DNA of 64,000 nucleotides from Halomarina ordinaria (GTDB taxonomy: Archaea > Halobacteriota > Halobacteria > Halobacteriales > Haloarculaceae), in assembly GCF_030553305.1 (NCBI RefSeq), contig NZ_JARRAH010000001.1, positions 1,612,001 to 1,676,000 of the forward strand, given 5' to 3'. Below the pieces are notes generated by a model. It made no database searches. It was given only the letters and a program-made list of their open reading frames with translations, and was not told where the DNA came from. Both the position numbers and the translations under genes were made by a program. Shown in pieces: positions 14,512 through 23,297 of the stretch (its first letter is position 1; each line of letters begins with the position of its first letter).

Positions 14512-16341
14512 ATGACTGACACGCAGGTCACCCGACTGTTCGGTGGCCCGGGCTGTGGGAAGACGACAGCCCTGCTGGACCGCGTCGACACGCTGCTCGA
14601 CGAGGAGGCGACGGACATCGACGACGTGCTCGTCGTCTCCTACACCAGAGCGGCCGCCGCGGAGATACGCGAGCGACTGGCCGAGCGACTCGACCGCGAC
14701 CCCCGCTCGCTGCGGGGGAACGTCTGTACGATGCACGCGAAGGCCTACGAACTGTTGAACCTCTCACGCGGCGACGTCGTCGGCGAGAAACACAAGAAGG
14801 AGTTCTGTGAGGACTACGGGCTGGAGTACGAAGACGAGTACGAGGCCTCACGGCGGCGTTCCTCGCGGGCGACGACGATGGGCAACAAGATCATCGCGAC
14901 GAGCCAGTGGCTCCAGCGGACCGACCGGGAGGTGGCCGACTGGTACGACGTCCCCTTCCAGTGGGACGTCGAGACGGTCCGCCTGCCCCCGGACGTCGAC
15001 CCCAACGCACAGGTGGGCAACAAGTACACTCCGACGTGGTCGAGCGACGACGACCGACTTGACGTGCCGGAGGCCATCCGTGCGTGGCGCGCCTACAAGG
15101 GCGACGAGGGCGTCATCGGCTTCGCCGACATGCTCGAACGCGTCAAGCAGCGCTCGCTGCTGCCGACCGTCGACTACCTCGTCATCGACGAATTCCAGGA
15201 CATCACCACCCTCCAGTACGCGGTGTACGACGAGTGGAAACCCCACATGAAGCGCGTGCTCATCGCCGGCGACGACGACCAGGTCGTCTACGCCTGGCAG
15301 GGCGCCGACCCTCAGCTCCTGCTGAACGAGACCGGCGACGACGTCATCCTCGACACCTCCTATCGACTCCCCTCGCGCATCCTCAACGTCGTCAACCGCG
15401 AGATCGCGCACGTCACCGAGCGCCAGGAGAAGGACTTCCTCCCCCGGACCGAGGGCGGCACCGTCGAGGCCGTCGCCAGCCCCTCGATGCTCGACCTCGT
15501 GCGCAACATCCGCCACACCGTCGAGACCGACGACGGGAGCATCATGGTGCTGTTCCGCGCGCGCTACCAGATGTACCAGTTCGTCGATGAGTTCATCGAC
15601 GAGGGCATCCCCTTCCAGGCGCTCACCGACCAGCGGATGTGGACCGACCGGCTGACGGACTACATCGAGGCGGTCGAGGCCATCGAGGACGGCGAGCCCA
15701 TCACCGGGATGCAGGTCCGCCGACTGGCGGAGATGCTCGACAGCGCCGCCTTCGGCACCGGCGAGCGCGACGACCTCTACGACGCGCTCGACGACCGACA
15801 GGAGCGCGAGGGAGTCGACGACCTCGCCGACCTCGAGTTCGACGCCGACTTCGTGAAGGAGTACGCCCCGTTCACGCCCGACCGGGCGAGCGCGGCCGAC
15901 ATGGTCCGGAAGATAACGGGCTACCAGAAGCGCTCGGTCAAGGCGTACTTCGGCGGGGACTACCGGGACGTCGACCGCTCGCGCGTCCGCGTCGGGACCA
16001 TCCACTCCGCGAAGGGCCGCGAGGCCGACCACGTGTTCGTCGCCACCGACCTCACCGAGAAGGTAGTCGAACAGATGGCCGCCACCGTCGAGGACCAGGA
16101 CGCCGAGGTCCCCGGCGGCGAGTTCGAGAAGACGACCGACCCCGTCCCGATGCTGACGGACAACGAACGGCGGGTCTTCTACGTCGGCATGTCCCGCGCA
16201 CGCGAGCGCCTCGTGCTCATGGAGAACCTCGTCGACGGCGCGCCGACGCTGCCCATCGACGTCCTGCTCCACAACGAGCCGACGGGCACCTCGCTCGACC
16301 AGCTCATCGCCGAGGCCCAGGAACCGCTGGCGACCGTCTAG
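14512..16341 (+). CDS. UvrD/Rep-type superfamily 1 DNA helicase
   Basis: This 609-residue SF1A helicase has all motifs: Walker A GGPGCGKTTAL (about 11-21), motif Ia SYTRAAAAEIRERL, motif II VIDEFQDI, motif III IAGDDDQVVYAWQGAD, motif IV TSYRLPSRI, motif V GTIHSAKGREADHVFVAT and motif VI FYVGMSRARERLVLM. It should translocate 3'-5' on single-stranded DNA in repair or replication restart. The accessory 1B/2B domains are short relative to E. coli UvrD (720 residues). Its stop overlaps the convergent membrane gene by 3-4 nt. Confidence 0.92.
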   Translation: MTDTQVTRLFGGPGCGKTTALLDRVDTLLDEEATDIDDVLVVSYTRAAAAEIRERLAERLDRDPRSLRGNVCTMHAKAYELLNLSRGDVVGEKHKKEFCEDYGLEYEDEYEASRRRSSRATTMGNKIIATSQWLQRTDREVADWYDVPFQWDVETVRLPPDVDPNAQVGNKYTPTWSSDDDRLDVPEAIRAWRAYKGDEGVIGFADMLERVKQRSLLPTVDYLVIDEFQDITTLQYAVYDEWKPHMKRVLIAGDDDQVVYAWQGADPQLLLNETGDDVILDTSYRLPSRILNVVNREIAHVTERQEKDFLPRTEGGTVEAVASPSMLDLVRNIRHTVETDDGSIMVLFRARYQMYQFVDEFIDEGIPFQALTDQRMWTDRLTDYIEAVEAIEDGEPITGMQVRRLAEMLDSAAFGTGERDDLYDALDDRQEREGVDDLADLEFDADFVKEYAPFTPDRASAADMVRKITGYQKRSVKAYFGGDYRDVDRSRVRVGTIHSAKGREADHVFVATDLTEKVVEQMAATVEDQDAEVPGGEFEKTTDPVPMLTDNERRVFYVGMSRARERLVLMENLVDGAPTLPIDVLLHNEPTGTSLDQLIAEAQEPLATV

Positions 16342-16580
16342 TCGCGCTCCTCGTCCTCGGGCAGCGCCGTCCCGACCGCCTTCTCCGCGACCTTCCCCGG
16401 CACGTCCTGTGGGGTCGTGAGGTACTCCTCGACGAGAATCATCAGCACCGCGAACGCGAGAAACCCGGCACCCAGGAGGGTGTCGCCCCCACGGAGGAAC
16501 GAGAGCCCCAGGAGCGCCACCGGGGCGGCGAACGCCACCGCGACGGCCAACTGGAGCGTTCCGATGATGCCGCGTGCCAT
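16338..16580 (-). CDS. small two-helix membrane protein (DUF7533-like)
   Basis: This 80-residue protein has two hydrophobic helices (about residues 5-27 and 33-50), separated by a tight RGGDTLLG turn. A charged C-terminal tail follows that contains YLTTPQDVPGKVAEK. A haloarchaeal DUF7533 assignment is likely but from memory. The start is the ATG at 16580, because residues upstream in frame are non-membrane-like. Its stop codon overlaps the helicase stop on the opposite strand (CTAG at 16338-16341). Confidence 0.75.
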   Translation of the reverse strand: MARGIIGTLQLAVAVAFAAPVALLGLSFLRGGDTLLGAGFLAFAVLMILVEEYLTTPQDVPGKVAEKAVGTALPEDEERD

Positions 16581-16690
16581 ACCCGGTGGTACACAGCCGA
16601 GGGGTAAAGCCCGCCGATGTCGTCCCGACTGGGGCAGCGACCCGCACGGACGATAGGAACGTTTTGGGCCGCGGGGTTCCAAGCGGGGGT

Positions 16691-17311
16691 ATGTTCACGG
16701 GAATCGTCGAGGAGACCGGCGCGGTCGTCGACGTGCGGACCGACACGGAGGGCAAGCGCATCCGCGTGGCGAGTTCCTTCGCGGACGCCCTCGACCACGG
16801 CGAGAGCATCAGCGTCAGCGGCGCCTGCCTCACCGTCGAGGACGTCGACGGCGACGGCTTCGAACTGTTCCTCTCGCGGGAGACGCTCGACCGGACGTAC
16901 CTCGACGACCTCGAACCGGGCGACGAGGTGAACCTCGAACGCGCCATGCCCGCCGACGGACGCTTCGACGGGCACCTCGTCCAGGGACACGTCGACGGCA
17001 CCGCGACGGTGACGCGCGTCGAACGCGTCGGCGACGACTGGACCTTCGGCTTCTCGCTCCCCCCGTCGCTCGCGCGCTACGTCGTCGAGAAGGGGTCCAT
17101 CACCGTCGACGGCATCTCGCTCACCGTCGCCGACCTCACGCCGGAGGAGTTCACGGTGGCTATCATCCCGGCGACCTACGACCTGACGAACCTCTCGGGG
17201 AAGGAACCCGGCGACCCGGTCCACGTCGAAGTGGACGTCCTCGCGAAGTACGTCGAGCGGATGGTCCGGGAGGGGGCCGTCGAGACGCCGCTGCTCGACG
17301 GCTCGCAGTAA
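16691..17311 (+). CDS. ribE: riboflavin synthase (alpha-chain type)
   Basis: This enzyme makes riboflavin by dismutating two 6,7-dimethyl-8-ribityllumazine molecules. The 206 residues form two tandem lumazine-binding barrels. The first begins MFTGIVEETG and contains SGACLTVED. The second contains GHLVQGHVDG and DGISLTV. Archaea often have a different riboflavin synthase (RibC of methanogens), but haloarchaea carry this bacterial-type protein. The start is the ATG at 16691; the frame extends further upstream without similarity. No other rib gene is close. Confidence 0.94.
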   Translation: MFTGIVEETGAVVDVRTDTEGKRIRVASSFADALDHGESISVSGACLTVEDVDGDGFELFLSRETLDRTYLDDLEPGDEVNLERAMPADGRFDGHLVQGHVDGTATVTRVERVGDDWTFGFSLPPSLARYVVEKGSITVDGISLTVADLTPEEFTVAIIPATYDLTNLSGKEPGDPVHVEVDVLAKYVERMVREGAVETPLLDGSQ

Positions 17312-17752
17312 CCGGCGCGTCCCGACGACGGGCGTGTGCACTGCGCGAGGAGTCACGAAGTCACGAGTTCAGGTGCGACGGCGGAGTTGCGCGCTGGCGA
17401 CGAGGCGGGCACACTCGCGCGCCGAGAGCGACCCCACGCACGGAAGAGATGTGGCGAACAGGCGACGCCGCGGACGGGTTCACGGGGCGTGGCGTCGCAC
17501 ACCCGCGAACACCCCGCGACGGGAGTCAGCGCACGGAGGGTCTGGCCGCACTCTCGTATATGAACGTACGGAGCGGACGGGCGACCCGTACCCAGTGCTT
17601 TCTTGCGAGCGCGGCACCCGCGAGCGACTGGAAGGAGCGAGCGGACCGACGAACTCCCGACGGAGCGCAGCGACTGAGGGGGCGAGGAGGGTAGTAGGTC
17701 AGGGCTTGTCGGGGAGCGGCCGGAGGCCGCTCCCACAGCAAACCGTGGATGG
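17312..17752. other. 441-nt gene-free spacer
   Basis: I see no convincing gene on either strand between ribE and the convergent PrsW gene. Possible short frames here (for example 17334-17756) have unusual composition with many Arg and Ser and no domain pattern. The DNA has direct and inverted GCG/CGC words, a GAGCGAGCGGACC-type purine-rich tract near 17637-17690, and one clear hairpin at 17712-17734. Confidence 0.55.
17712..17734. terminator. GC-rich hairpin between convergent genes
   Basis: GGGAGCGGCC-GGA-GGCCGCTCCC is a perfect 10-bp stem with a 3-nt loop, lying just past the stop of the minus-strand PrsW gene. It has no T-run next to it, so it is more likely to be a 3'-end stabiliser or processing site than an intrinsic terminator. 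Confidence 0.4.
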
Positions 17753-18760
17753 TTAGCTATCGAACTCAGTCGTCTCGACGCCGATGTCGCCGTCCTTTCG
17801 CTCGGCCTCCGTTCGGACCTCGCGGTAGGCGTTGCGGTAGCGGGCGATCTTCCGGTAGAGGAGGTAACCGAAGAACCCCTGGTAGATGAGGACGAACACG
17901 AAGAAGACGACGAACTGCGGGACGGCGTCGAAGGCCGCGACGGCGACGCTCGGGACGACGCTGACGAGCGTGTTGTACGTCGCGTGGATGAACGCGGCGA
18001 TGAGCAGGCCCTTCGCGACGATGGGGCCCGCGTTCTCGGGGTTGAACTTCGCCAGACCGAGGTAGTAGCCGGCGAACGCGGAGTAGACGACGTGGCCCGG
18101 TCCCGCGAGCGCGCGGAGCGCGGCGGTGCCGCCGGCCGTCGCGAGTTGCGTCTCCGGGCCGCCGCCGGGGCTCATCTCCAGGCCGCGGTTGATGTAGATG
18201 GCGTTCTCGACGAACGCGAAGCCGAGGCCGGCGACGGCGCCGTACACCGCCCCGTCGATGACGGCGTCGAAGCGGTCGTCCCGGTAGGCGTAGAGGCGCA
18301 CCGCGAGGAGCTTCACGGACTCCTCGACGGGGCCGACGACGAGGTAGAAGAAGAGGACGAAGCCGACGGGGCCGAGCAGCTGGAGGCCGCCGAACACCGA
18401 GTTGATGATGGCGGCGAAGCTGGCGAAGAAGATGCTCAGGACGAACGTGGCGGTGAGCAACCAGAGCGGTTCGCCGCTGGTGATGTCGGCGTAGTAGACG
18501 TAGCCGGCGAGCGCGAGCGCCGGAATCACCGAGAGGACCGTGAACGCCCCGATGATGGGGTCGGTGAGGGCACCGAACACGCCGATGAGGGCGGTGAAGA
18601 CCAGCGCGAGGAGGACGACGAACCACTTCCCGACCGCGAGGGCGGCGCCGTACACCTTGAGCGCGAGACGGTCGAGCGCGCTACGGGGCTCCCAGGTCGC
18701 GACGTCGTAGAGGTCCCGCCCCCCCTGTGAACGGGCCTCGACCGGATCACGTTCTCCCAT
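17753..18760 (-). CDS. PrsW-type intramembrane metalloprotease
   Basis: This 335-residue protein has about eight membrane segments and the PrsW/Abi-like active-site motifs. They are EExxK (Glu146, Glu147, Lys150), FVENAIY (183-189), a His in GPGHVVYSAFAGYYLG, and FIHATYN near the C-terminal third. Glutamate and histidine residues are expected to bind zinc inside the membrane. Bacterial PrsW cleaves anti-sigma factors; archaea lack these, so the target is unknown. The N-terminal 30 residues are hydrophilic. The ATG at 18760 is the only sensible start. Confidence 0.85.
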   Translation of the reverse strand: MGERDPVEARSQGGRDLYDVATWEPRSALDRLALKVYGAALAVGKWFVVLLALVFTALIGVFGALTDPIIGAFTVLSVIPALALAGYVYYADITSGEPLWLLTATFVLSIFFASFAAIINSVFGGLQLLGPVGFVLFFYLVVGPVEESVKLLAVRLYAYRDDRFDAVIDGAVYGAVAGLGFAFVENAIYINRGLEMSPGGGPETQLATAGGTAALRALAGPGHVVYSAFAGYYLGLAKFNPENAGPIVAKGLLIAAFIHATYNTLVSVVPSVAVAAFDAVPQFVVFFVFVLIYQGFFGYLLYRKIARYRNAYREVRTEAERKDGDIGVETTEFDS

Positions 18761-18847
18761 GTGCCGTCCTACTCGGCCCTCCTCCCTAACTCTAGGCCCC
18801 GAGGCGCGTTCCGCGGGGTTTTCTACGCCCCCACGCCAAGCGCGCCC

Positions 18848-19222
18848 ATGCACTTCGACCAGCGGACGCAGGCCGCCCTCCGCGAGGTCGGCCTCTCGAC
18901 GGACGACCTCCGCCGGGCGAGCGACCTCGTGAAGGCGGCGACCGAGGAGGAGGCCGACGCCCTGACGGCGTTCTTCGAGGACCGCGACACCGTCCACTCG
19001 GACATGGACCGCGCGCACTCGGCGAGCGACGTCCAGGAACACGCCGTCTCGTATCTCGACCTCTACACCCACGCCGCCGACATCCGGGGGTACCTCCGCT
19101 TCGACTCGTGGGGCGTCCCGGTCGAGGGCGGCCGCACCCTCCCCGACGGCACCGTCGAACTCCGCCTCGGCCCGACGGTGAACGCACGCGTCCGGTTCGC
19201 CGACGACCCCGACGTGCTATGA
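18848..19222 (+). CDS. conserved haloarchaeal protein (DUF7532-like)
   Basis: This 124-residue soluble protein has an alpha-helical N-terminal half (REVGLSTDDLRRASDLVKAATEEEADAL) and a C-terminal half ending in a beta-rich GTVELRLGPTVNARVRFADD segment. I do not recognise a functional domain; DUF7532 is a tentative label. It overlaps the next gene (FAU-1-type) by 4 nt (ATGA), and the two are probably translated together. The shared operon suggests a link to RNA metabolism. Confidence 0.65.
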   Translation: MHFDQRTQAALREVGLSTDDLRRASDLVKAATEEEADALTAFFEDRDTVHSDMDRAHSASDVQEHAVSYLDLYTHAADIRGYLRFDSWGVPVEGGRTLPDGTVELRLGPTVNARVRFADDPDVL

Positions 19223-20643
19223 GCGAGGAGGCCGGAGAGGGCGACGAGTACGGGGGAGACCCCGTCGACCCGCCCCGCGTCCGCGTCCGGGGCATCTACG
19301 CGACGGCACTGACGCACCTGCTGTCGGGCGACCACGCCGTCGTCCAGGCCTCCGAACCGATACGCGAGCGTTTCGACGCGACGTTCCCGGTCGAGCCGGC
19401 GACCGTCACCGTGGAGACGACGCACGACCGGCAGGGCGTCGGTCTCTCCGGCCCGGTCGAGCGCGTCGCGTCGCTCGCGGCCGAGTTCGTCGCGGTCGGC
19501 GTCGACGCCTTCGTCTGGGACGACCCCACGCCGGAGGGGGCCGTCTTCGACGCCGAGGTGGTCGACACCCGCGGCGGTGGCGCCGTCCTCGACCTCGGGG
19601 GGAACGAGGGGAGGGGCTACCTCCCGTTCGACGAGGCCGACGGTTACGTCGAGACGGGCGACGCGCTCCGCGTGCAAGTAGCGCAGGGCGAACCCCCGTG
19701 GAGCGACCGCGACCCCCGGTGTACGGGTCGACTCTCGGTCGGGAACGGTCTCGCGCGTCTCGTCCGGGGGGCGAGCGGCGGCGGGACGAGCGTCGACCTC
19801 GCCTCGTTGCTCCCGACGGACTCCCGCGAGGGGTGGGGCGTCCGGTGGGACGCGCGCGCCGACGACGCGGACCTCGACGCCCTCGCGGGGACGCTCGACC
19901 ACCTCAACGCCCGCGCCGAGCGGGTGGACGCGTCGCTCCCCGAGGAGGTGGGTGAACCGGGACGGCTCACCGACGGGCGCGCGACGGCGTGGGTCTGGTT
20001 CGGGCGTGAGTGCCGCGACGCCCTCGACGACCACCGCCGCGCCGTGACGACGACCATGCCGGGGCACCACCGGACGAAGGCCCACACGGGCGAGGCGAGC
20101 GCCGCCGTCGACTTCGCCGAGGCGGTCTGTGACCCCACGGGACCGTTCCCGTTCGCCGCCGTCACCCGACAGTTCGGCCCGCGCGAGGGCGACACCGTCG
20201 CGCTCGGTCACGGCAAACCCGACGGACGGCTCATCGTCCTCGGCCGGGGGACGGTGACGGACTACGACCCGGAGGGCGGCGTCACCGTCGAGCGGGAGAT
20301 GACCCCCGGCGGGCGCTACGACGCCCTGGAGGTCGAACGGCGCGCGGGCGACGTGGCGGTGACGAAACTGAAGGAGGGTCGCTGGTGGTACGCGACGGTC
20401 TATCGGGGGGCCGACGGCGAGCGCCGGGGCACCTACGTCAACGTCTGCACGCCCGTCGAACTGTTCCCGGACGTGGCGCGCTACGTCGACCTCCACGTCG
20501 ACGTGGTGAAACACGCCGACGGGACGGTCGAACGCGTCGACGACGACGAACTCGACGCGGCCGTCGAGGCGGGCGAGGTGACCGAACCGCTCGCGGAGAA
20601 GGCCCGGCAGGTGGCGACGGCCATCGAGCGCGCGCTGGAGTAG
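19219..20643 (+). CDS. FAU-1/AU-1-type RNA-binding protein with DUF402 domain
   Basis: This 474-residue protein matches the archaeal FAU-1 family. The N-terminus has GIYATALTHLLSGDHAVVQASEPIRERF, and an S1-like barrel with AEVVDTRGGGAVLDLGG follows. The middle carries a MPGHHRTKAH segment, and the C-terminus is a DUF402 domain with PGGRYDALEVERRAGD, a WWYATVYR strand and NVCTPVELFPDVARYVDLHVDVV. Pyrococcus FAU-1 binds AU-rich RNA and has ribonuclease activity. Its start overlaps the stop of the 124-residue gene before it. Confidence 0.85.
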   Translation: MSEEAGEGDEYGGDPVDPPRVRVRGIYATALTHLLSGDHAVVQASEPIRERFDATFPVEPATVTVETTHDRQGVGLSGPVERVASLAAEFVAVGVDAFVWDDPTPEGAVFDAEVVDTRGGGAVLDLGGNEGRGYLPFDEADGYVETGDALRVQVAQGEPPWSDRDPRCTGRLSVGNGLARLVRGASGGGTSVDLASLLPTDSREGWGVRWDARADDADLDALAGTLDHLNARAERVDASLPEEVGEPGRLTDGRATAWVWFGRECRDALDDHRRAVTTTMPGHHRTKAHTGEASAAVDFAEAVCDPTGPFPFAAVTRQFGPREGDTVALGHGKPDGRLIVLGRGTVTDYDPEGGVTVEREMTPGGRYDALEVERRAGDVAVTKLKEGRWWYATVYRGADGERRGTYVNVCTPVELFPDVARYVDLHVDVVKHADGTVERVDDDELDAAVEAGEVTEPLAEKARQVATAIERALE

Positions 20644-20662
20644 TACGGTACGGTGAAGCGCG

Positions 20663-22171
20663 TCACTCCTCGCGCGTCCGCGTCGCGAGTCGCCACGCGC
20701 CGAGGCCGAACGCCGCCGCACCGCCGAGGACGCCGACCCCGGGACCGGTCGCGCCCGACCCGGCACTCCCGTTCGTCTCGTTCGTTCCCGAGCCGTTCGC
20801 TGCCGAGCCGTTCGTCCCGTTCGCCGTCGAACCGTTCGCCGTCGGACCGTCCGTCCCGTTCGAGGCGTTCCCCCCGGGCGTCGGCGTCGTGGTGTTGGGG
20901 ACGGACTCCTCGAGGTCGGGGTCGGGGAACGTGTAGAGCGCCTCCGTGACGTCCCACTCGAGGAAGTTCGCGCTGGAGGCGACGAAGAACTCGCCCGGGC
21001 GCGCCGCCCGCGCGGTCCAGAAACTCGTCTCGACCTCGTCGCGCCACTCGGCGAGGGGCGTCGGGTCCGACGGGTCGCGCACGTCGTGGACGCTCACGCC
21101 GCCCTGGTACCAGGAGGCGTAGAGGCGGCCGCCGGTGAGTTCGAAGTTGTGCGAGGTGGTCCACGTCCCCGAGTAGGAGGGGTCGTCGGTCGGCGGCGCG
21201 GCGAAGGAGTGGACGAGTTCGGGGGCCGCGAGCGTCGAGACGTCGTAGAGGTCGATGCCGCCGGGGCTCCCCTCGCCGTCGTCTGGCGTCTGGTCCCACG
21301 CCTCCATCCCGAGGCCGAGCAGCGACATGTCGTCGTCGAAGGCGACGAAGTGGTCGTTGCCGGGGAGCTGGAACTGCCGGGAGGCCACCGCCTGGTCCGA
21401 GAGGCCGGCGAGGTCCTCCGGGTCGTACCCCCGAACCTTCACGATGGGGTCGGGGGCGGCGGGGTCGCTCACGTCGACCAGCCAGGTGCCGGCGTCCCAG
21501 TAGGCGAGGGCGGCGACGCCCTCCTGTACCCAGATGTCGTGGAGGTTGAACACGCCGAAGGGGACGTCCAGCCAGCGGTCGTCCTCGGCCGCCGGCGACC
21601 AGCGCCCGAGTTCGGGGTTCGGGTCGTCCGCGGCGAGGGCGTCGGCGTCGACCATCACCAGCGGGTTGCCGGGGAGGCCGTTCGCGCCGAAGTAGAGCAC
21701 GCCGTCGTCGAAGTAGACGTTGTGGTGGAAGAAGTCCGTCTCGTAGACGGCGAGGCGTTCGGGTGCGGCGGGGTCGGCCACGTCGTAGAGCGCCGCCCCC
21801 TGCAGGGCGCCCTGGCTCGCGTTCGCGGGGCCGGGGACGACGAGGCGGTCGCCGTCGACCTTCACGTCGAATATCTCCTCGAGCGGGCCGCCCTCGCGGT
21901 CCGCCAGGAGGTCGCGGCGCTCGGCGAGGAGGGCCGGGGACTCGGGGTCGCTCACGTCGACGGTGGCGAAGCCGTCGGTCGTCGCGAGGTAGGCGACGTC
22001 GCCGTCGACGACGGCCTCTTTCGTCCCCTCGACCTCGACGCGGCCGAGCGGCGCGAAGCCGTCCTGTCCGGCGGCGCGGCCCGTGAGGGGGAGCGCGGGG
22101 AGGGTCGGGAGGGCGAGCGCGCCGCCGAGCGCCCGGAGGGCGGTGCGCCGCGAGAGCCCGTCGTTCACCAT
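20663..22171 (-). CDS. Tat-exported LVIVD-repeat surface protein, archaeosortase-type tail
   Basis: This 502-residue protein starts with a twin-arginine signal (SRRTALRALGGALALP). It is followed by repeated beta-propeller-like units of the LVIVD type (for example VDVSDPESPALL, YDVADPAAPERLA, VDVSDPAAPDPIV, YDVSTLAAPELV). The region around residues 430-475 is low complexity with eight N-x-S/T sequons. The C-terminus has GPGVGVLGGAAAFGLGAW and then RLATRTREE, like a PGF-CTERM sorting signal. It is probably a glycosylated, lipid-anchored surface protein. Function of the propeller is unknown. Confidence 0.82.
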   Translation of the reverse strand: MVNDGLSRRTALRALGGALALPTLPALPLTGRAAGQDGFAPLGRVEVEGTKEAVVDGDVAYLATTDGFATVDVSDPESPALLAERRDLLADREGGPLEEIFDVKVDGDRLVVPGPANASQGALQGAALYDVADPAAPERLAVYETDFFHHNVYFDDGVLYFGANGLPGNPLVMVDADALAADDPNPELGRWSPAAEDDRWLDVPFGVFNLHDIWVQEGVAALAYWDAGTWLVDVSDPAAPDPIVKVRGYDPEDLAGLSDQAVASRQFQLPGNDHFVAFDDDMSLLGLGMEAWDQTPDDGEGSPGGIDLYDVSTLAAPELVHSFAAPPTDDPSYSGTWTTSHNFELTGGRLYASWYQGGVSVHDVRDPSDPTPLAEWRDEVETSFWTARAARPGEFFVASSANFLEWDVTEALYTFPDPDLEESVPNTTTPTPGGNASNGTDGPTANGSTANGTNGSAANGSGTNETNGSAGSGATGPGVGVLGGAAAFGLGAWRLATRTREE

Positions 22172-22252
22172 ACACCCCCCTGTCGACGGGTGGTCGTATG
22201 GGTTACGATGGCGACGGGGTGGGCGAGCCGTGCGAGGGGGTGGCGACCGGCC

Positions 22253-23224
22253 TCACTCCAGGGCGCGCCGGTCGCCCGTCCCGCCGGTGAGGGCGCTCGC
22301 GAGCGCCCCGAGGACGACGACGTCGTCGCCGAGCGTCGTCAGTTCGACCTCGGGAACGTTCACCATCACCTCGTCGGCGAGGTGTTCGCGGATGGGGTCG
22401 AGGACGAGGTCGGGGTTGTTGAGCGCGACGGCGCCGCCGACGTAGACGACCAGCGGCGCGAAGGCGTGACAGACGTTCGCCACGCCGAGGGTGTTCCACC
22501 GGCCGACGCGCTCGACCACCTCGGCCGCGAGGGGGTCCGACTCGACCGCCTCGAAGACGGTCGGCGCGTCGAACTCGGGAGAGGAGAGCGGGAGGTCGGT
22601 CGGCACGTCGTCGGCCTCGTGGACGTACCGGGCGTAGCGGGGGATGTTGTTGCCCGAGCAGTACGCCTCCCAGTGGCCGTCGTGACCGCAACCGCAGGTC
22701 ATCCGCCCGTCGGGGTCGATGGTGAGGTGGCCGACCTCGCCGGCGTTGCCGTCCCACCCCCGCAGGACGTGGCCGTCGACGCTGACGCCCGCGCCGACGC
22801 CCGACGACATCGTGAGGTAGACCATGTCGTCGGGGTTCCGGTCGCTGAAGAAGCGCTGTCCGATGACGCCCGCGTTCGTGTCGTTGTGGAGGTAGACCCG
22901 GTCGGTGTCGACGAGGTTCGAGAGCGGTCCCGTCAGCGGGATACGGTCGATGGACTCGGGGAGGTTCGCCGGGTCGACGACGGCGCCCTCCGTCAGGTCG
23001 AGGGGACCGAACGACGCGACGGCCGCCGCCGACACCGACGCCGGTGCGAGGCCGGCGTCGTCGCACGCCGCCCGGACGACCGAGAGCACCGCCTCCGTCA
23101 CCGCGATGCCCGTCGGACCGTCGGGCGTCACCTCGCGGCCCCGCCCCAGTACCGTCGCCTCGCCGTCGGCGACGACCGCCCGGACGTTCGTCGCCCCGAG
23201 GTCGACGCCCACGTAGTAGGCCAT
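22253..23224 (-). CDS. ROK family sugar kinase (glucokinase-like)
   Basis: This 323-residue enzyme would phosphorylate a hexose, probably glucose. The N-terminal phosphate loop is VGVDLGATNVRAVVADG. The catalytic Asp lies in LHNDTNAG, GVGAGVSVDG follows, and the zinc site is CGCGHDGHWEAYCSG (about residues 180-194). The third cysteine of bacterial ROK zinc sites (CxCGxxGCxE) is replaced by His, as in archaeal ROK kinases. It starts at the ATG at 23224, ten bases after an alternative in-frame ATG region that adds five residues. Specificity cannot be read from sequence. Confidence 0.85.
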   Translation of the reverse strand: MAYYVGVDLGATNVRAVVADGEATVLGRGREVTPDGPTGIAVTEAVLSVVRAACDDAGLAPASVSAAAVASFGPLDLTEGAVVDPANLPESIDRIPLTGPLSNLVDTDRVYLHNDTNAGVIGQRFFSDRNPDDMVYLTMSSGVGAGVSVDGHVLRGWDGNAGEVGHLTIDPDGRMTCGCGHDGHWEAYCSGNNIPRYARYVHEADDVPTDLPLSSPEFDAPTVFEAVESDPLAAEVVERVGRWNTLGVANVCHAFAPLVVYVGGAVALNNPDLVLDPIREHLADEVMVNVPEVELTTLGDDVVVLGALASALTGGTGDRRALE

Positions 23225-23297
23225 TGTGCGGATAGGCACGCTCGCCGCACTTAAAAGTCAAGACATTATTTCGACTCCGGGTAAACGCTTCACCCGG

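Noticed and set aside
17334-17756. Short plus-strand frames between ribE and the PrsW gene
   Set aside because: Their translations are Arg/Ser/Gly-rich with no domain and poor codon bias, so I treat the interval as non-coding.
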